Source of the DNA: Dehalococcoidia bacterium | GTDB lineage: Bacteria; Chloroflexota; Dehalococcoidia; Dehalococcoidales; DAOWKM01 | Direction of reading: 5' to 3' | DNA: 14,347 nt | Assembly: GCA_030643695.1 (NCBI GenBank) | Contig: DAOWKM010000079.1 | Location: 1-14,347, forward strand | Part shown: positions 1 through 6,951 of the stretch, in pieces | Position numbering within the stretch: the first letter of the stretch is position 1 | Layout of the letters: each line of letters starts with the position of its first letter | Notes under the pieces: generated by a model | Seen by the model: only the letters and a program-made list of their open reading frames with translations | What the model was told of the DNA's origin: nothing | The model's database searches: none | Program-made: the position numbers and the translations under genes

Positions 1-10
1 GACCTCTCTC

Positions 11-1204
11 TTATGTTTTCTTATCGAGCAACGACTCTACCCCGGGCAATGTTTCGCCACCCAGAAACTTAAGTGAAGCACCACCACCAGTAGATACAAA
101 AGTCATTTTGTCAGTTAACTCTAACTCGGTTACCACCTCAGCAGTAGAGCCTCCCCCGATAATAGTAGTCGCATCAAGATAAGCTAACAGTTTAGCTATG
201 GCTCGTGTCCCTTCAGCAAATTGAGGTATTTCATATATACCCATAGGTCCATTCCAGAAGATTGTTTTACATCTCCGTAACTCTGTGTAAAAGTTCTTAA
301 TAGTTTGGGGACCCATATCTACAATCTTTTTATCCTTCGGTATATTTTTTATAGATACAACCTCGCCTTTAACCTTAGCGGCGAGGTCATCAGCAACGAT
401 TACATCGGCAGGAAGTAACAAGTGTGTTCCGTTTCTTGCTGCCTTTTCCATCAACCCAGTAGCAGTGTCCAGCCTCTCTGTTTCAATTAACGATAGACCT
501 ATCTCGTAGGATTTGGCTTTTAAGAAGGTAGCTGCCATAGCGCCACCAATTAGAAGAAAATCCACTTTACCCATAATGTTTTCCAGCATACCAACCTTAT
601 CACTTATCTTGGCTCCGCCAAGAAGCAGGGCGAAAGGATGAGCCGGTTTCTCTAGAATGCTGCCTAGGGTTTTAAGCTCTTTCTCAAGCAGCAAGCCAGC
701 TACTGCGGGAAGGTAATTGGCAATACCAGCTATTGAGGCATGACTTCGATGGGAGGTGCCGAAGGCATCATTAACATATATATCAGCTAACCGGGCTAAG
801 GCTCGAGCAAAGATGGGATTATCCATTTCCTCAGCAGAGTGAAAACGAAGGTTTTCCAGAAGCAAAACATCACCACTCTGCAAGCGTTCTACTGACTTCC
901 CCGTTTCAGAACCAATGCAGTTCTTGGTAACCCCAACCTGCTTCCCAAGAATCTGTGACAGGCGTTGAGCAACAACGGTCAGTCGTAGCTTGTCAACTAT
1001 CTTCCCCTCAGGTCGGCCTAGGTGAGAACAAAGAATGACCCTTGCTCCTCGGTCAATGAGGTATTTAATAGTAGGTAGTGTAGCTCGGATGCGGCTATCA
1101 TCAGCAATGACACCTGTCTTTTCATCCAGAAGGACATTGAAGTCAACCCTAACCAGAACCCTTTTGCCATCAATTTCAATATCCCTGACTGTCAGTTTAT
1201 CCAT
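11..1204 (-). CDS. pgk: phosphoglycerate kinase
   Basis: Cytosolic glycolytic/gluconeogenic enzyme that transfers a phosphate between 1,3-bisphosphoglycerate and ADP to give 3-phosphoglycerate and ATP. The 397-residue length is normal for bacterial Pgk. Visible family motifs in order: VRVDFN near residue 20 and SHLGRPEG near 60 (N-domain substrate site), LLLENLRFH, NDAFGTSHRSHASI, GGAKISDKVGMLENI, FWNGPMGIYE, and the nucleotide-loop GGGSTAEVV and STGGGASLKFLGG near the C-terminus. The ATG is preceded by a GGGGAAACAA ribosome-binding stretch and lies 9 bases after the dxs stop, so the two genes are almost certainly cotranscribed with dxs first. The TAA stop lies at the window's left edge and the gene is intact. 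Identification is very secure. Confidence 0.97.
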   Translation of the reverse strand: MDKLTVRDIEIDGKRVLVRVDFNVLLDEKTGVIADDSRIRATLPTIKYLIDRGARVILCSHLGRPEGKIVDKLRLTVVAQRLSQILGKQVGVTKNCIGSETGKSVERLQSGDVLLLENLRFHSAEEMDNPIFARALARLADIYVNDAFGTSHRSHASIAGIANYLPAVAGLLLEKELKTLGSILEKPAHPFALLLGGAKISDKVGMLENIMGKVDFLLIGGAMAATFLKAKSYEIGLSLIETERLDTATGLMEKAARNGTHLLLPADVIVADDLAAKVKGEVVSIKNIPKDKKIVDMGPQTIKNFYTELRRCKTIFWNGPMGIYEIPQFAEGTRAIAKLLAYLDATTIIGGGSTAEVVTELELTDKMTFVSTGGGASLKFLGGETLPGVESLLDKKT

Positions 1205-1213
1205 TTGTTTCCC

Positions 1214-3136
1214 CTAGGTATCTATAAGTGGGGTAACTCCTACCTTGTTCTTGACCTTCAACGAGGAATTAGAATCAGGGTGTGGGAACAGGGTTAAGAC
1301 CTGTTGGGCTATCCCCTTAGCATCAAGCCCATACTTAGAGCGGAGGATACTTTGGGCACCTTGCTCTACAAACTCATCAGGAAGACCAACACTTTTCACC
1401 TGAGTATTGCTCACGCCTGACTGTTGAAGGAGACTAATTAGGCTACTACCAAAGCCGCCGCTGAGAACATTCTCCTCAACAGTAACCACCCGCTTAATAT
1501 GATTAGCCAGGTTTATTATAAGTTCAGAGTCTAATGGCTTGGCAAAGCGGACATTAACCACAGCGGCTTCAATCCCATTTGAGGCTAACTCTTGGGCAGC
1601 TTCAAGGGCAGGAGCTACCATAGCCCCTATGGCTAATATGGCTACATCCTCCCCCTGCCTTACTATCTCCCCTTTACCTATAGGGATGGAATGCAGTTCT
1701 GTGTCTAATTCCACTCCTAATCCCGAATTGCGTGGGTATCGTATAGCCATAGGATGGCTTGATTTAACCGCAGTATAGAGTAAATGCTGAAGCTCGTTTT
1801 CATCCTTGGGTGCAGATACAATCAGATTAGGAATTAGTGTTAGATAAGAGAGGTCAAAGGTGCCTTGATGAGTCTTACCATCTTCTCCAACAATACCGCT
1901 ACGGTCAATAGCGAAAACAACTGGTAAATCCTGAAGGCAAACATCGTGGATAACTTGGTCCAGAGCTCGCTGTAGGAAAGTAGAATATATAGCTACAATA
2001 GGTATAAAACCCTGAGTAGCCAACCCGGCAGCAAAGGTAACCGCATGCTCCTCGCAGATTCCGACATCAAACACACGCTGGGGGAACTCAGCGGTAACAA
2101 TACTCAAGCAATTTCCCTCAGGCATAGCTGGAGTGATGGCTACCACTCTGGGATTATCACGAGCTAGATGAAGCACAGTCTGAGCAAATACCTCGCTATA
2201 AGTCGGTATTACCTTGGCGCTTATATTCTCAGATTTAGGTGATACACCATGGAAATAAACGGCATCCCCTTCTGCGGGGAGATAACCCTTACCCTTAGTA
2301 GTGACAACATGAACAAAGGTTGGCTTAAAGTAATAATCCCGTGCCTGAGTAAGAGCTATCTCTAGCTCGCGAATGTTGTGCCCATCAATAGGTCCCATAT
2401 AGGTAAAGCCAAGTTCCTCCCAGAGCATAGTTGGCATAACCAAGCCCTTAAGTCCAGCCTTGACCTGTTGGCTTACCTGCCATAGCTTACTACCCAGTGG
2501 GAGGGTGGTAAGCATCCGCCTAGCTTCCTCTTTTGTTTGATAGTAGCGGCGGTCAAATCGCACTTTGCTTAACAACTTAGCTAAGACGCCAACAGTAGGC
2601 GAGATTGACATTCCATTATCATTCAAAACCACGATAAGCCTAGAGCCCAGATGACCTACCTGATTAAGTGCTTCAAGAGCCATACCACCAGTTATAGCCC
2701 CATCACCAATAATAGCCACTACACGGTAGTCATCACCGGAAAGGTCACGGGCAATAGCCATACCTAATGCTGCTGAAATTGAAGTGCTGGCATGACCAGC
2801 TCCGAATGGGTCATGCTCGCTCTCACTACGGCAGGTGTAACCGGATAATCCTCCATATTGGCGCAAAGAGGCAAAACGCTGTCTCCGGCCAGTAAGCAAC
2901 TTATGAACATAACTTTGATGTCCTACATCCCATACAATCTTATCTCGTGGGCTATCAAATACCCGATGCAGGGCTATGGTGAGCTCAACCACACCCAGAT
3001 TGGAAGCTAGATGGCCTCCATTAGCAGTTACTGTAGTTATCAGTTCCTGTCTAATCTCACCAGCTAATCGTTTAAGCTCCTCTGTTGTTAATTCCTTCAA
3101 ATCTGATGGGTTATCTATTTTATCCAGTAATCTCAC
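1214..3136 (-). CDS. dxs: 1-deoxy-D-xylulose-5-phosphate synthase
   Basis: Thiamine-diphosphate enzyme that condenses pyruvate and glyceraldehyde 3-phosphate to DXP, the first step of the MEP isoprenoid pathway. With the start chosen it has 640 residues, usual for Dxs. Motifs (numbered from that start): NGGHLASNLG near 42, DVGHQSYVHKLLTGR near 73, the ThDP-binding GDGAITGG at 144-151 with the downstream NDN, CEEHAVTFAAGL with the catalytic Glu near 363, and DRSGIVGEDGKTHQG near 411. The frame could open at a TTG at 3154, but that codon has no spaced Shine-Dalgarno. The GTG at 3136 has GCAGG nine bases upstream, and from it the protein begins in line with the usual Dxs N-terminus (LLDKIDNPSDLK). 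First gene of a dxs-pgk pair. Function is certain; the start is probable. Confidence 0.96.
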   Translation of the reverse strand: MRLLDKIDNPSDLKELTTEELKRLAGEIRQELITTVTANGGHLASNLGVVELTIALHRVFDSPRDKIVWDVGHQSYVHKLLTGRRQRFASLRQYGGLSGYTCRSESEHDPFGAGHASTSISAALGMAIARDLSGDDYRVVAIIGDGAITGGMALEALNQVGHLGSRLIVVLNDNGMSISPTVGVLAKLLSKVRFDRRYYQTKEEARRMLTTLPLGSKLWQVSQQVKAGLKGLVMPTMLWEELGFTYMGPIDGHNIRELEIALTQARDYYFKPTFVHVVTTKGKGYLPAEGDAVYFHGVSPKSENISAKVIPTYSEVFAQTVLHLARDNPRVVAITPAMPEGNCLSIVTAEFPQRVFDVGICEEHAVTFAAGLATQGFIPIVAIYSTFLQRALDQVIHDVCLQDLPVVFAIDRSGIVGEDGKTHQGTFDLSYLTLIPNLIVSAPKDENELQHLLYTAVKSSHPMAIRYPRNSGLGVELDTELHSIPIGKGEIVRQGEDVAILAIGAMVAPALEAAQELASNGIEAAVVNVRFAKPLDSELIINLANHIKRVVTVEENVLSGGFGSSLISLLQQSGVSNTQVKSVGLPDEFVEQGAQSILRSKYGLDAKGIAQQVLTLFPHPDSNSSLKVKNKVGVTPLIDT

Positions 3137-3171
3137 CTTTGTTAGCCTGCTCAATCCGAATTAGGAGTTAC

Positions 3172-3201
3172 ATACTAACAATCTAAGCAAGTTATTGTCA
3201 A
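3172..3201 (-). promoter_or_regulatory. candidate promoter for dxs-pgk
   Basis: On the minus strand a perfect -35 TTGACA (3201-3196) is followed after 18 bases by TAGTAT (3177-3172), a 4-of-6 match to the -10. The predicted start near 3165 gives a leader of roughly 29 bases to the preferred GTG start of dxs, but only about 11 bases to the alternative TTG. This favours the GTG. Sequence match only. Confidence 0.5.
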
Positions 3202-3212
3202 GTTAAACCAGG

Positions 3213-3241
3213 TTGACGCTGTAACGCCTGTTTGCTATACT
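3213..3241 (+). promoter_or_regulatory. candidate promoter for the small multidrug-export family gene
   Basis: TTGACG (3213-3218), a 17-base spacer, then TATACT (3236-3241) preceded by TGC, i.e. an extended -10. This is a strong sigma-70-type match. It would start transcription near 3248 and leave a leader of about 50 bases to the ATG at 3298. It lies back to back with the dxs promoter in the divergent gap. Confidence 0.65.
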
Positions 3242-3297
3242 GCCGAAGCGTAATTTCAGGACAAAGCCATTGATATTCTCAGTCACAAAGGAGAAAT

Positions 3298-3834
3298 ATG
3301 TTCCCTAGCGAGCTCCTCAGCCTGGGTCTTTCTAAAGAGCTAGTAGTGCTGGTTATTTCTGCCTTGCCTTTAGTCGAACTCCGAGGAGCACTACCAGTAG
3401 CTATAAATCTGTTTCATTTCCCGTGGTATTATGCCCTTCTGCTGTGTATCATTGGTAATCTTATGCCAGTGCCACTTATTCTACTATTTCTTAATGCCCT
3501 TTCCCGACTCCTGAGCAAAATAGATGTCTTTAAGAGGATGCTCCACTGGCTCTTCGAGCATGCCAGACAGCGGGGGAAGATTATTGAAAGGTATGAGCGG
3601 ATTGGGCTAGTGCTATTTGTTGCTATTCCTCTTCCAGTAACTGGCGCTTGGACGGGCTCGCTTGTGGCTAGCCTTCTTGGACTGAGGTTCTGGCATGCTT
3701 CCTTATCTATCTTGATTGGGGTATCTATTGCTGGTGTAATTGTTACCTGTTTGTGTCTTCTCGGCTGGATTGGGGCTATAATTGCTGGCATCGGACTCAG
3801 CGCGCTAGCTGTTCTTGGCCTGTGGAGAGCCTAG
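3298..3834 (+). CDS. small multidrug-export family membrane protein (COG2426/PF06695-like)
   Basis: Integral membrane protein of 178 residues, strongly hydrophobic throughout. Likely helices lie near residues 12-25, 43-66, 102-128 (possibly re-entrant), 132-155 and 156-177, with a basic cytoplasmic-type loop around 70-101. Family hallmarks are ALPLVELRGALPVAI at 22-36, IGNLMPVPLI at 52-61 and PLPVTGAWTGS at 111-121, which match the Sm_multidrug_ex family. The family name comes from an early export annotation; the true substrate is not established, and the paired Glu/Gly-Pro motifs look more like a transporter core than a drug pump signature. AAAGGAG sits 5-6 bases before the ATG. It is a monocistronic-looking gene between the divergent dxs and a tRNA gene. 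The family call is good; the function is open. Confidence 0.85.
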   Translation: MFPSELLSLGLSKELVVLVISALPLVELRGALPVAINLFHFPWYYALLLCIIGNLMPVPLILLFLNALSRLLSKIDVFKRMLHWLFEHARQRGKIIERYERIGLVLFVAIPLPVTGAWTGSLVASLLGLRFWHASLSILIGVSIAGVIVTCLCLLGWIGAIIAGIGLSALAVLGLWRA

Positions 3835-3851
3835 ACATAGCCTAGCCGGAC

Positions 3852-3881
3852 AGATAAAAATCGTTATCTTGACCTTTTTTT
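3852..3881 (+). terminator. weak candidate terminator after the membrane-protein gene
   Basis: A 6-bp A/T-rich stem, AGATAA (3852-3857) with TTATCT (3864-3869), is followed after five bases by seven T residues (3875-3881). The stem is weak and the T run is offset. It also overlaps the tRNA promoter -35, so termination here is only possible. Confidence 0.25.
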
Positions 3882-3897
3882 CAGCTAATGCTACATT
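3869..3897 (+). promoter_or_regulatory. candidate promoter for tRNA-Arg
   Basis: TTGACC (3869-3874), a 17-base spacer, and TACATT (3892-3897) preceded by TGC (extended -10). The predicted start near 3904 leaves about ten bases of 5' leader before the mature tRNA at 3915, a normal arrangement for a single tRNA gene. Confidence 0.5.
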
Positions 3898-3914
3898 TGA
3901 ATGATAAAAGGGCT

Positions 3915-3988
3915 GTCCCTGTAGCTCAGTTGGATAGAGCGGCTGCCTTCTAAGCAGCGGGTCGTGGGTTCGAATCCCTCCAGGGACG
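3915..3988 (+). tRNA. tRNA-Arg (anticodon UCU)
   Basis: A complete cloverleaf of 74 bases. The acceptor stem GTCCCTG/CAGGGAC (3915-3921 with 3981-3987) is perfect. The D stem is GCTC/GAGC with an AGTTGGATA loop, and the anticodon stem is GCTGC/GCAGC with loop CTTCTAA. The anticodon TCT at 3949-3951 reads AGA. The variable loop is five bases and the T loop is TTCGAAT. The discriminator base is G, and CCA is not encoded, so it must be added by the CCA enzyme. The T stem GTGGG/CCCTC contains a U-U mismatch (3965 against 3979). The remaining structure is canonical, so the gene is probably functional. Confidence 0.95.
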
Positions 3989-4001
3989 CTTTTTAATAGG
4001 G

Positions 4002-4021
4002 AACAAAATCCCTTAAAGGGA
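4002..4021 (-). terminator. candidate terminator of the 113-residue hypothetical gene
   Basis: On the minus strand, eight bases past the stop codon, TCCCT and AGGGA form a 5-bp stem with a three-base loop (4021-4009). It is followed by TTTTGTT. The hairpin is small but placed and oriented correctly for the gene ending at 4030. Confidence 0.35.
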
Positions 4022-4029
4022 AAGGGTTA

Positions 4030-4371
4030 TTAAACCTCGTATGAGCTGAAAATAAAGTCCAGGTCTTCCTTCAAAGCAGAAACTTTCTCCTGAGAAAAGA
4101 GCTGTTCATCTATATCCAGCATCATTTTTGTTTCACCTCTGGCTGAGCCCACGATGTGCGCCCTGAGGCATTCCTTTTCAGTCTTACCTGGTTCACTCTG
4201 AGTCTTAAATGTTAGCGTGCCCCGAGAAATAAATGATGATGAGTTACCGGGCAGGGAGTATGTTTCCAGCTTTGCCTCACCTATAGTTGCTCCCTGCTTC
4301 AGGACAAAGTCTCTTATCTCATCATAAAGTAGCTCAGGCTTTACATCCTTGTATGTTTTCCTTATTTGCAT
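4030..4371 (-). CDS. hypothetical protein, about 113 residues
   Basis: I do not recognise this family. The product is soluble-looking, with no signal peptide or membrane segment. It is charged and rich in Lys/Glu: an N-terminal helix (KPELLYDEIRDFVLKQG), then a region of alternating strands containing GTLTFKT and CLRAHIVGSARGETKMMLDID, then a C-terminal helix (SQEKVSALKEDLDFIFSSYE). A small alpha-beta domain with a central sheet is plausible by eye. The frame is open from a TTG at 4377, but the ATG at 4371 has AGGGGG eight bases upstream while the TTG would have only two bases of spacing, so I choose the ATG. It lies 70 bases after the glutamate-synthase-like gene on the same strand and may be a third member of that unit or separately expressed. 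Coding status is likely from the ribosome binding site and ordinary composition. Confidence 0.75.
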   Translation of the reverse strand: MQIRKTYKDVKPELLYDEIRDFVLKQGATIGEAKLETYSLPGNSSSFISRGTLTFKTQSEPGKTEKECLRAHIVGSARGETKMMLDIDEQLFSQEKVSALKEDLDFIFSSYEV

Positions 4372-4407
4372 TTCCAATTCCCCCTATTAATAGTTTTACA
4401 ATTAAAG

Positions 4408-4427
4408 CCTTGTCATTTTTATCAAGG
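4408..4427 (-). terminator. weak candidate terminator after the glutamate-synthase-like gene
   Basis: On the minus strand CCTTG and CAAGG (4427-4423 with 4412-4408) form a 5-bp stem around a ten-base A/T-rich loop. A CTTTAATT tail follows 15 bases after the stop of the upstream gene. The stem and T tail are poor, so read-through into the 113-residue gene is quite possible. Confidence 0.22.
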
Positions 4428-4441
4428 AGGTAACTCAAAGG

Positions 4442-6007
4442 TCAGGCTAATATCCTTTCTACTTCCTCTTTATCAGCATCGGTGACATAGGGGATACCAG
4501 AAAGCTCAGCCGCCTCTTTAGTTAAAGACATAAGGTCATTCCTCTCAATTAGCCCTAGCGAGAATTTCCTGGCTCCTGCCATCAGTTGCTGCAGACCAGT
4601 AGCTAACCGGTCATAATAGTTATACATACCAACAGCCGCTGGAGGAATCCGGCTAAAGTCCTTCCCGTATTTTCCCTTGAGCCGGTCCACATTCATAAAG
4701 GTTCGTCTTAGTGCTTTTTGATACTCATCACCTTCACCATGGTCCTTCTTAATCTTTTCGCCATTAGCTTTACCTACCATAGCCGCAGTTAAGGTGGCTC
4801 TGCCGATACACACCGCATTTATATAAGGAGAGCCTAAAGCGATAGCTTTAAATATGTGGTCTTCTAGGGAAATACCTCCAGCAATGGCACAACTGGGAAT
4901 AAATGCCCCTTTCTTTTCTAGCCGGGAAAGGTATTCATACAGGAGGCACTCAATATATACGGTGGGGATGCCCCACTCATTCATCATCCTCCACGGGCTC
5001 ATCCCTGTTCCCCCTCCGGCACCGTCAACGGTAAGGAGGTCTATTTTGGCTTCAGAAGCGAATTTAACTGCCCGTGCCAGGTCTGCCGGTCGATACGCCC
5101 CTGTTTTTAGGGTAACATACTTAGCACCTATGCGTCGAAGTCTTTCTACCTCTTTAAGGAAGGCTTCCTCATTTACCATGCCCACTCGTGAATGGCGCTC
5201 AAATTCTTTAAACGCCTTAATTTCAAAGCTTTTCTGAACTACCGGGTCTTCAGGGTCAGGAAATACAACATATCCCCGGCTCTTTAGTTGAGATGCTCTC
5301 TCTAGCGAAGGGAGCTTTACCTCCCCACCTATATCTTTTGCTCCCTGCCCCCACTTAATCTCTATACCCTCAACTCCAAGCTTGTTCACGGCATACTCGG
5401 GAACTCCCAGGCGGGTATCCTCTATGTTTGCCTGGACTAATAACATACCATAGCCATCATACCAATCCTTGAAGGTCCTTACTCTTCTTTCCAACTCAGG
5501 GGATTTGATAACCCTCTCATTCTTTATCTCGGCATTGGGGTCCATACCGCAGACATTCTCCCCACAGATTAGAATAGTGCCACAGATGGCAGCAGCTATT
5601 GCTGCTCCCTCCCAGTTAACCCTGGCTATCTCTGTTGACCCCAGGGCACCGGTGAAGAAGGGAACCCTCATCTTTATTTCTTTCCCCTTGGCTCCAACTG
5701 CCGTAGAAATATCAACAGCGGGAAAGAGTGCCTTATCCGGGTCAGCTTCCGCACCCATGGCGCCAACACAGGAGCCCTGAATATTAAAGTGGGAGAAGTC
5801 TATAGGATAATCTTTTTCGGCTCCAGCGATGACTTTACCAAAGGGCTGCGGGTAAATCATCTCTCTGCCCCTCAAGGCAGATTTACCCACCTCGCACAGG
5901 CCAAGACACCCATCAAGACAGGTAACACAAAGCCCTGAGGAGGGTGAGGGCGAAACCCTGTGTCTAGTTTGTGTGGCAGCACTGGCATTCGGTTTGCTAA
6001 AAGACAT
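4442..6007 (-). CDS. stand-alone FMN-binding glutamate-synthase-family protein
   Basis: A 521-residue protein built around the FMN/(beta-alpha)8-barrel synthase domain of glutamate synthase (Glu_synthase, PF01645). Recognisable pieces are EGIEIKWGQGAKDIGG at 214-228 (the GltB KLGQGAK motif), TVDGAGGGTGMSP at 326-338 (the flavin/substrate GGTG loop) and AIAGGI near 374. The N-terminus carries C27-x2-C30-x3-C34-x3-C38, suggesting an iron-sulfur or metal site, and further cysteines lie at 80, 142, 148 and 153. There is no glutaminase domain and no adjacent GltD-type subunit, so calling it a glutamate synthase is a family statement; its reaction is unproven. AAGGAGGAATAA before the ATG is a near-perfect ribosome binding site. 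The gene follows hisF by 18 bases, indicating an operon. Residues 8-25 are low-complexity Ser/Pro/Ala and look like an added extension. Confidence 0.88.
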   Translation of the reverse strand: MSFSKPNASAATQTRHRVSPSPSSGLCVTCLDGCLGLCEVGKSALRGREMIYPQPFGKVIAGAEKDYPIDFSHFNIQGSCVGAMGAEADPDKALFPAVDISTAVGAKGKEIKMRVPFFTGALGSTEIARVNWEGAAIAAAICGTILICGENVCGMDPNAEIKNERVIKSPELERRVRTFKDWYDGYGMLLVQANIEDTRLGVPEYAVNKLGVEGIEIKWGQGAKDIGGEVKLPSLERASQLKSRGYVVFPDPEDPVVQKSFEIKAFKEFERHSRVGMVNEEAFLKEVERLRRIGAKYVTLKTGAYRPADLARAVKFASEAKIDLLTVDGAGGGTGMSPWRMMNEWGIPTVYIECLLYEYLSRLEKKGAFIPSCAIAGGISLEDHIFKAIALGSPYINAVCIGRATLTAAMVGKANGEKIKKDHGEGDEYQKALRRTFMNVDRLKGKYGKDFSRIPPAAVGMYNYYDRLATGLQQLMAGARKFSLGLIERNDLMSLTKEAAELSGIPYVTDADKEEVERILA

Positions 6008-6025
6008 TTATTCCTCCTTATTTAT

Positions 6026-6796
6026 TTATATTTTTACTGATATACCTCTTTCTTTCAGGTATTGCTTAGCTTGCATTATTGAAATTTCACCGAAGTGGAA
6101 GATTGAAGCGGCCAGAACCGCCGAGGCTTTACCGGTTACCACTGCTTCATAAAGGTGCTCTAACCTCCCTGCCCCGCCAGAAGCAGTGACTGGAAGGCTA
6201 ACCGCTTCGGCTACTGCCCTGGTCATCTCCAAATCATACCCTTCCTTCGTTCCATCAGCATCCTTGCTGGTGAGCAGGATCTCACCGGCGCCCAATTCCT
6301 CCACCCTCTTTGCCCAGTCAACAAGCTCCATTCCTGTAGACTCACTCCCACTCCTCACCACAACCTCTAACCGAGGAAGACTACTATCCGGCGGATTCTT
6401 CCTGCCATCAATAGCCACCACTAGCCTATCCCTACCAAATTCCCTAGCTGCTCTGGCGATAAGGTCTGGGTCCCTGACCGCAGCCGTATTTATTGATACC
6501 TTGTTTACACCAAGGTCAAGCAATGCCTTCATATCCTCAATGCTTCCAATCCCACCACCTACGGCAAGGGGGATAGTAACCACCTCACTGACCTTTTTGA
6601 CCCAGTCCAATCTCGTCTTTCTCTCCTCTACGGTAGCAAAAATATCAAGGAAGACAAGCTCATCAGCACCCTCACGGCAATATGCTACTGCCGCTTCTAC
6701 CGGGTCTCGGCTATCCCTGAGACCTTCAAACTTCACCCCCTTGACTACCCTCCCATCCTTAACATCAAGGCACGGTATAATCCTTATCTGCCCCAT
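6026..6796 (-). CDS. hisF: imidazole glycerol phosphate synthase, cyclase subunit
   Basis: Cyclase half of the HisFH enzyme of histidine biosynthesis. It uses ammonia passed from HisH to turn PRFAR into imidazole glycerol phosphate and AICAR. From the ATG at 6796 it is 256 residues, the usual HisF length. Catalytic Asp11 (IIPCLDVKDG) and Asp130 (VVAIDGR) fall exactly at the numbering known from Thermotoga HisF. LAVGGGI, KVSINTAAV, TSKDADGTKEGYD and VTASGGAG supply the phosphate-binding loops of the barrel. The frame stays open to an ATG at 6844, but that codon lies inside the -35 of the promoter described at 6816-6844. The 6796 ATG has GGGAGGGAG six bases upstream. No hisH or other his gene is in the window. 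The gene leads a two-gene unit with the glutamate-synthase-like protein. Confidence 0.97.
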   Translation of the reverse strand: MGQIRIIPCLDVKDGRVVKGVKFEGLRDSRDPVEAAVAYCREGADELVFLDIFATVEERKTRLDWVKKVSEVVTIPLAVGGGIGSIEDMKALLDLGVNKVSINTAAVRDPDLIARAAREFGRDRLVVAIDGRKNPPDSSLPRLEVVVRSGSESTGMELVDWAKRVEELGAGEILLTSKDADGTKEGYDLEMTRAVAEAVSLPVTASGGAGRLEHLYEAVVTGKASAVLAASIFHFGEISIMQAKQYLKERGISVKI

Positions 6797-6815
6797 TTTG
6801 TTCTCCCTCCCTGAT

Positions 6816-6844
6816 ATAATAACGCAAGTGAGGTGCTTTGTCAT
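6816..6844 (-). promoter_or_regulatory. candidate promoter for hisF
   Basis: On the minus strand ATGACA (6844-6839) and TATTAT (6821-6816), each a 5-of-6 consensus match, are separated by exactly 17 bases. The transcript would begin near 6809, just upstream of the GGGAGGGAG ribosome binding site. This supports the short hisF start. Confidence 0.6.
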
Positions 6845-6893
6845 CCCTCAGGCTAAAAAGGGGTGAGTTGATGAGCAATATCTTAAGCTACTG

Positions 6894-6922
6894 TTGTCGT
6901 ATGCTAGAGGGTATGCTATACT
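6894..6922 (+). promoter_or_regulatory. candidate promoter of the rpsB-ispG cluster
   Basis: TTGTCG (6894-6899), a 17-base spacer and TATACT (6917-6922). The expected start is near 6929, leaving a leader of only about 23 bases before the rpsB TTG. That is enough for the ribosome binding site but not for a structured S2 autoregulatory leader. It is divergent from the hisF promoter. Confidence 0.6.
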
Positions 6923-6951
6923 ATGTCTAATAATTAGAAAGGGGTTCAAGC

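Noticed and set aside
4387..4416. Minus-strand ATGACA-N18-TATTAA as a promoter for the 113-residue gene
   Set aside because: Its predicted transcription start falls on the ribosome-binding G run, leaving no usable leader; the -10 match is only 4 of 6.
6815..6820. Plus-strand TATAAT upstream of rpsB as its promoter
   Set aside because: No -35 at a suitable distance on the plus strand; it overlaps the minus-strand hisF -10, and a better rpsB promoter lies at 6894-6922.
6186..6866. Long plus-strand open frame of 226 codons opposite hisF
   Set aside because: Ser/Thr/Leu-rich antisense shadow of hisF, no ribosome binding site, and runs across the hisF promoter.
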